A stretch of 9,255 nucleotides of DNA, from positions 1-9,255 of the forward strand of contig JAOPUS010000385.1 of assembly GCA_025963345.1 (NCBI GenBank), read 5' to 3'. The notes under the pieces are model-generated. The model saw nothing but the letters and a program-made list of their open reading frames with translations, was not told the DNA's origin and did no database searches. Below, piece after piece: positions 6,529 to 9,255 of this stretch (within the stretch, counting starts at the first letter, position 1; every line of letters starts with the position of its first letter). The DNA comes from Blastococcus sp. Lineage in GTDB: Bacteria > Actinomycetota > Actinomycetes > Mycobacteriales > Geodermatophilaceae. The position numbers and the translations under genes were made by a program.

Positions 6529-7782
6529 CCCGGCCAGGATGCCGATGGTCGCCTGCTCGCGCAGCTGCTCGTCGGAGAACGCCAGGTTGGTGATGAACAG
6601 CGCGATCGTGAAGCCGATCCCGGCCAGCGTTGCCCCGGCCATGAGGTGCGACCACCGGACGCCACCGGGCAGCACGCCCAGCCCGGTGCGCAGGGCCACC
6701 GCGGTGCCCGCGGTGATACCGATGGCGTTGCCGGCGACCAGCGCACCCGCGACGCCGAGGGTCACCGGCGATGTCGCCGCCGTCCGCAGGGTCTCGCCGT
6801 CCAGGGACACCCCTGCGTTCGCCAGGCCGAAGACCGGGACGACACCGTAGGCGGTCCACCGGTGCAGGGACAGCAGGAGCCGGGCGCCGGCAGGCACGGT
6901 CGCCGCGACGGCGAGGGCCGCCAGCCGTGCCCGCTCCGCGTCGGGGGCCTCGCGGAGGGCCTGCCCGTACGCACGGGTGCGCTCCACGACGTCGGGCTCG
7001 GGCGGGCGGGCGGGCAGCAGCAGCCCGACCAGGACGCCCGCCAGGGTGGGATGCACGCCCGAGGCCTGCACGGCCAGCCACAGCGCGACGCCGACGAGCA
7101 CGTACGGGGTCAGCCGCCAGATGCCGGCCCACCGCAGGCCCAGGAGAACGGCGACGAGGACCGCGGCGACGGCGAGCGCGGTCGCGTTCACGTCGTGTGT
7201 GTAGAAGAGCGCCATCACCGTGATGGCGCCGATGTCGTCGACGATCGCCAGGGTGAGCAGGAACAGCCGGAGCCGGTCGGGGCAGCGCGGCCCGAACAGT
7301 GCCAGGATGCCGAGGACGAACGCGGTGTCCGTGGACATGACGATGCCCCAGCCGGCGCTCGCGGGCCCCGAGTGGTTCACGGCCAGGTAGATCGCAGCCG
7401 GGACCATCAGCCCGCCGAGGGCCCCCAGTGCGGGCGCGGCCACGTTCCGCCGGTCCCGCAGCTCGCCGACGGTGATCTCACGGGTGATCTCCAGCCCGAC
7501 GACCAAGAAGAACAGCGCCATGGCGGCGTCGTTCACCCAGTGCCGGAGGTCGAGGGTGAGCTCGAGGTCGCCGACGCCGATCGAGGCCTGCGTGGACCAG
7601 AACGAGAAGTAGCTCCCCGACCAGGGCGAGTTCGCCCAGGCCAGCGCCAGGACCGTGGCCACGAGGAGGAGCGCCGAGCCGCCGGCCTCGGTCCCGAAGT
7701 ACAGCTTCGAGGACGGCGACAGGGTCGGGACACTCACCCGCTGGGCCGGGCCGGGGCGGGGCGGCTGGGTCACGTCGAGCAT
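6394..7782 (-). CDS. nhaA: Na+/H+ antiporter NhaA
   Basis: Inner-membrane antiporter that exports Na+ in exchange for H+, contributing to pH and salt homeostasis. The 462-residue protein has about 11-12 hydrophobic helices. It keeps the family signatures: FFLVVGLEITRE (91-102), STDTAFVLG (150-158, with Asp152 matching E. coli Asp133), AIVDDIGAI (179-187, Asp182-Asp183 matching the ion-binding Asp163-Asp164), VFGLANAGVSL (317-327), and GIGFTIALFITNLAF (388-402). In TM10, E. coli has GKPLGI with Lys300; here it is GNAIGI with Asn352. The C-terminal 25-30 residues are Pro/Ser-rich and unlike the family. The ATG at 7782 has no clear Shine-Dalgarno but lies 9 bp after the VOC stop, suggesting coupling; GTG codons near residues 16-18 are alternatives. 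The 3' end overlaps the convergent dsbA-like gene by 135 bp. Confidence 0.97.
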   Translation of the reverse strand: MLDVTQPPRPGPAQRVSVPTLSPSSKLYFGTEAGGSALLLVATVLALAWANSPWSGSYFSFWSTQASIGVGDLELTLDLRHWVNDAAMALFFLVVGLEITREITVGELRDRRNVAAPALGALGGLMVPAAIYLAVNHSGPASAGWGIVMSTDTAFVLGILALFGPRCPDRLRLFLLTLAIVDDIGAITVMALFYTHDVNATALAVAAVLVAVLLGLRWAGIWRLTPYVLVGVALWLAVQASGVHPTLAGVLVGLLLPARPPEPDVVERTRAYGQALREAPDAERARLAALAVAATVPAGARLLLSLHRWTAYGVVPVFGLANAGVSLDGETLRTAATSPVTLGVAGALVAGNAIGITAGTAVALRTGLGVLPGGVRWSHLMAGATLAGIGFTIALFITNLAFSDEQLREQATIGILAGSVTAAVAGVVLLRVLGERFSLCSPETEGPPSLPPRPWVQPSVRS

Positions 7783-7791
7783 GCGGTCAGG

Positions 7792-8295
7792 TCACAGGAC
7801 GTGCTGGCCGTACATCTCGCCGAGCGGGTCGGCGATCAGTTCGATGCGGGCGCCGTCGGGGTCGCGGAAGTAGACCGAGACGCCGCTGTGCACCTCGTGC
7901 TCGACCCCTGCCTCCGTGAGCCGTTCCACGAGCTTCTCCCAGCGCTCGGGGGCGACGCTGATGGCCATGTGGTGCAGGCCGCCCAGGACCTCGGCGTACG
8001 GGCCGACGTCGAGGCCGGGGAAGTCGAAGAAGGCCAGCAGGTTGCCGTTGCCGATGTCGAAGAAGAAGTGCGAAGAGCCCGGGTAGTCGCGGTTCTCGAT
8101 CAGCTCGGTGAGCGGGAAACCGAGCACGTCCTGGTAGAAGCGGACCGTCGTCTCGACGTCGCTGCTGATCAGAGCGGTGTGGTGCAGGCCGCGCGCCGTG
8201 GACGGCGGCCGGTCGCCGACGGGCTTCAGGTGTGCCTCACGGATGCGAGCCCGCTCCGCTTCCAGGGCGGCCGGGTCCGGGGTGGTGGTGGTCAT
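7792..8295 (-). CDS. VOC family (glyoxalase/dioxygenase-fold) protein
   Basis: A 167-residue vicinal-oxygen-chelate protein with two beta-alpha-beta-beta-beta repeats. The first begins at GLHHTALISSDVE (36-48) followed by FYQDVLGFPL (53-62). The second begins at GLHHMAISV (106-114) and ends in YFRDPDGARIELI (142-154). His39, His109 and Glu152 are in the usual metal-ligand positions. The residue at the fourth ligand position, near LLAFFDF (86-92), is not an obvious acid. A polar N-terminal extension of about 35 residues precedes the fold. The family includes glyoxalases, extradiol dioxygenases and resistance proteins, and the reaction cannot be chosen from sequence alone. The ATG at 8295 has a good Shine-Dalgarno (GAGAGGA, about 8 nt upstream). 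It sits between the GNAT and nhaA genes on the same strand, 9 bp before nhaA, so probably in one operon. Confidence 0.92.
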   Translation of the reverse strand: MTTTTPDPAALEAERARIREAHLKPVGDRPPSTARGLHHTALISSDVETTVRFYQDVLGFPLTELIENRDYPGSSHFFFDIGNGNLLAFFDFPGLDVGPYAEVLGGLHHMAISVAPERWEKLVERLTEAGVEHEVHSGVSVYFRDPDGARIELIADPLGEMYGQHVL

Positions 8296-8346
8296 CTCGG
8301 ATGTCCTCTCAGGTCAGAGCTGAACTGGTCGGGTTGTCGGAACCGG

Positions 8347-8694
8347 TCAAGGGCGGTCGGGGGAGTCGGCGGCGGGAGCCAGCGCGAACTCGGCCCGGCG
8401 GCCTTCGGGCACGAGGTCCAGGTAGGCCGGGTGGCGGTGGATGTAGCCGCGGATGAACGGGCAGAACGGCAGCACGGGCGACCCCGCCTCACGGGTGGCT
8501 TCCAGGGCGCCCTTGGCCAGCACCGAGCCCAGCCCGCGGCCCTCGAAGGTCGGGTCGATGACGGTGTGTGTGAATGCCACCGCCGACGTGGTCCGCTGGT
8601 ACTCGGCAAACCCGGCGACCTCGCCGTCCACGAGCACCTCGAAGCGGCCGGCCCCGGCGTTGTCCACCACTCTCGGGTCCTTCTTCTCCGTCAC
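8347..8694 (-). CDS. Short GNAT-type N-acetyltransferase (YjdJ-like/COG2388), copy 2
   Basis: A 115-residue minimal GNAT from GTG at 8694. The strand FTHTVIDP (41-48) leads to the acetyl-CoA loop EGRGLGS (51-57), and the family signature is PFCPFIRGYIHRHP (76-89) with Cys78, Arg82 and His88-Pro89. A Pro/Ala-rich tail of about 20 residues follows. Start choice: a GTG at 8703 is also in frame but overlaps the purine-rich ribosome binding sequence (AGAGGAAGG, 8711-8703), whereas the GTG at 8694 is 8 nt beyond it, so 8694 is preferred. It is a paralogue of the plus-strand gene at 5588-5878, sharing the FTHT strand, GLGS loop and FxRG...RHP motif but diverged elsewhere. It follows pirin by 37 bp and precedes the VOC gene by 51 bp. 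The substrate is unknown. Confidence 0.9.
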   Translation of the reverse strand: MTEKKDPRVVDNAGAGRFEVLVDGEVAGFAEYQRTTSAVAFTHTVIDPTFEGRGLGSVLAKGALEATREAGSPVLPFCPFIRGYIHRHPAYLDLVPEGRRAEFALAPAADSPDRP

Positions 8695-8731
8695 GCTGAC
8701 CACCTTCCTCTGGTTTCAGCAGCAGGACGGC

Positions 8732-9255
8732 TCAAGCCGCGACGGTCGCGTGCATCTCCCACACGAGGACCTCCGCGGGCTCGGTGGCGGTGACCCGCTG
8801 ACCACCGGTGGCGGTGAACCGGACGGCGTCCCCGGCGTGCAGCTCCCCGGCGCCCTCGAGCACTACCGTGCCGCGGGGGACGAACAGGTGCAGGTAGGGG
8901 GCCTCGGGGAGCTCCACGGTCTGCCCCGGCTCCAGTCGTGCGGCGTAGAGCGCCGCATGCCGGTTGTGGATGCTGATCGCGGCGGCGCCGCGGTGCTTGG
9001 CCATTCCGGACGCAACTGGCACCAGGCCGCCGGTGAGCAGGGCGTCGTCGACCTCCAGCTGCTCGTAGCCGGGGATGATGCCGCTCTCGTCCGGCACGAC
9101 CCACATCTGGACGAAGTGCACCGGGTCGCGGTGGGCGTCGCCGCCCTGCAGGAGCCAGGAGTCGTTCTTCTCGCTGTGCAGGATCCCGGTGCCGGCGCTC
9201 ATCCGCTGGGCCAGGCCCGGGTAGATGACGCCGTTGTGCCCGGTGGAGTCCTGGT
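8732..9255 (-). CDS. Pirin family protein, 5' end beyond the window
   Basis: Cupin-fold protein of the pirin/YhaK family, usually an iron-binding protein; some members have quercetinase-like dioxygenase activity. The visible part is 174 codons and the N-terminus is missing. An ATG at 9202 could be mistaken for the start, but the frame stays open to the window edge and encodes typical pirin sequence there: DSTGHNG, then YPGLAQRMSAGTGILHSE. The HSE triad (His at 9178-9176, Glu at 9172-9170) matches two of the four iron ligands of human pirin (His101, Glu103); the other two His residues would lie off the window. The second cupin domain follows, with HNRHAALYAARLEPG and the strand ending PAEVLVWEMH near the C-terminus. 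It is the most upstream visible gene of the minus-strand group pirin-GNAT-VOC-nhaA. Confidence 0.93.
   Translation of the reverse strand, partial: QDSTGHNGVIYPGLAQRMSAGTGILHSEKNDSWLLQGGDAHRDPVHFVQMWVVPDESGIIPGYEQLEVDDALLTGGLVPVASGMAKHRGAAAISIHNRHAALYAARLEPGQTVELPEAPYLHLFVPRGTVVLEGAGELHAGDAVRFTATGGQRVTATEPAEVLVWEMHATVAA

Noticed and set aside
8296..8346. Promoter between the second GNAT and VOC genes
   Set aside because: On the minus strand a TTGACC occurs near the GNAT stop, but there is no TANNNT at suitable spacing; the genes are more simply read as one transcript.
6646..8793. 715-codon plus-strand open frame
   Set aside because: It lies antisense to nhaA, VOC and GNAT genes, which all have clear family motifs. 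High GC content suppresses stops in this frame, and the product is low-complexity.
1..9255. CRISPR arrays, insertion sequences, riboswitches
   Set aside because: No regularly spaced short repeats, no transposase-like product and no recognisable riboswitch core were seen on either strand.

Overview
The window is from a high-GC actinobacterium. The evidence is very strong G/C bias at third codon positions, frequent GTG starts, actinobacterial-type initiator tRNAs with a C1:U72 mismatch, a UPF0182 membrane protein, and an actinobacterial P450/ferredoxin pair. A Geodermatophilaceae-like genus (Blastococcus, Geodermatophilus, Modestobacter) is a guess from the general look of the proteins and cannot be settled here. 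I see no phage, transposon or CRISPR sequence.

Layout. (1) 1-2984, plus strand: a nearly complete UPF0182 seven-helix membrane protein with a large extracytoplasmic domain, followed by a GC-rich hairpin. (2) 3046-3951: two identical initiator tRNA-fMet genes 785 bp apart, each with its own -10-like element and its own strong terminator hairpin. Between them, on the opposite strand, lies a small unrecognised gene that may be leaderless. (3) 3999-6528, plus strand: a candidate promoter and 18-bp palindrome, then a tightly packed set of four genes: cytochrome P450, a single-cluster ferredoxin (ATGA overlap), a short GNAT acetyltransferase, and a DsbA-like thioredoxin-fold protein (GTGA overlap). 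(4) 6394-9255, minus strand, convergent with block 3: pirin (its 5' end lies off the window), a second short GNAT, a VOC/glyoxalase-fold protein, and the Na+/H+ antiporter NhaA. The dsbA-like gene and nhaA overlap tail to tail by 135 bp.

How the genes fit together. The P450 and ferredoxin form an oxidation module that would need a reductase encoded elsewhere. The substrate is unknown; the P450 has features of the actinobacterial lipid/steroid-oxidising groups. The thioredoxin-fold protein resembles the domain that many actinobacteria carry fused to the C-terminus of NhaA, but here it is a separate convergent gene. Pirin, VOC and GNAT proteins often sit near stress and housekeeping genes, and their co-direction with nhaA suggests one transcription unit rather than a known pathway. 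I found no convincing new multi-gene system. The best leads are the split and convergent dsbA-like/nhaA arrangement, the replacement of the NhaA TM10 lysine by asparagine, the twin-tRNA cassette with an antisense gene, and the palindrome in the P450 promoter.
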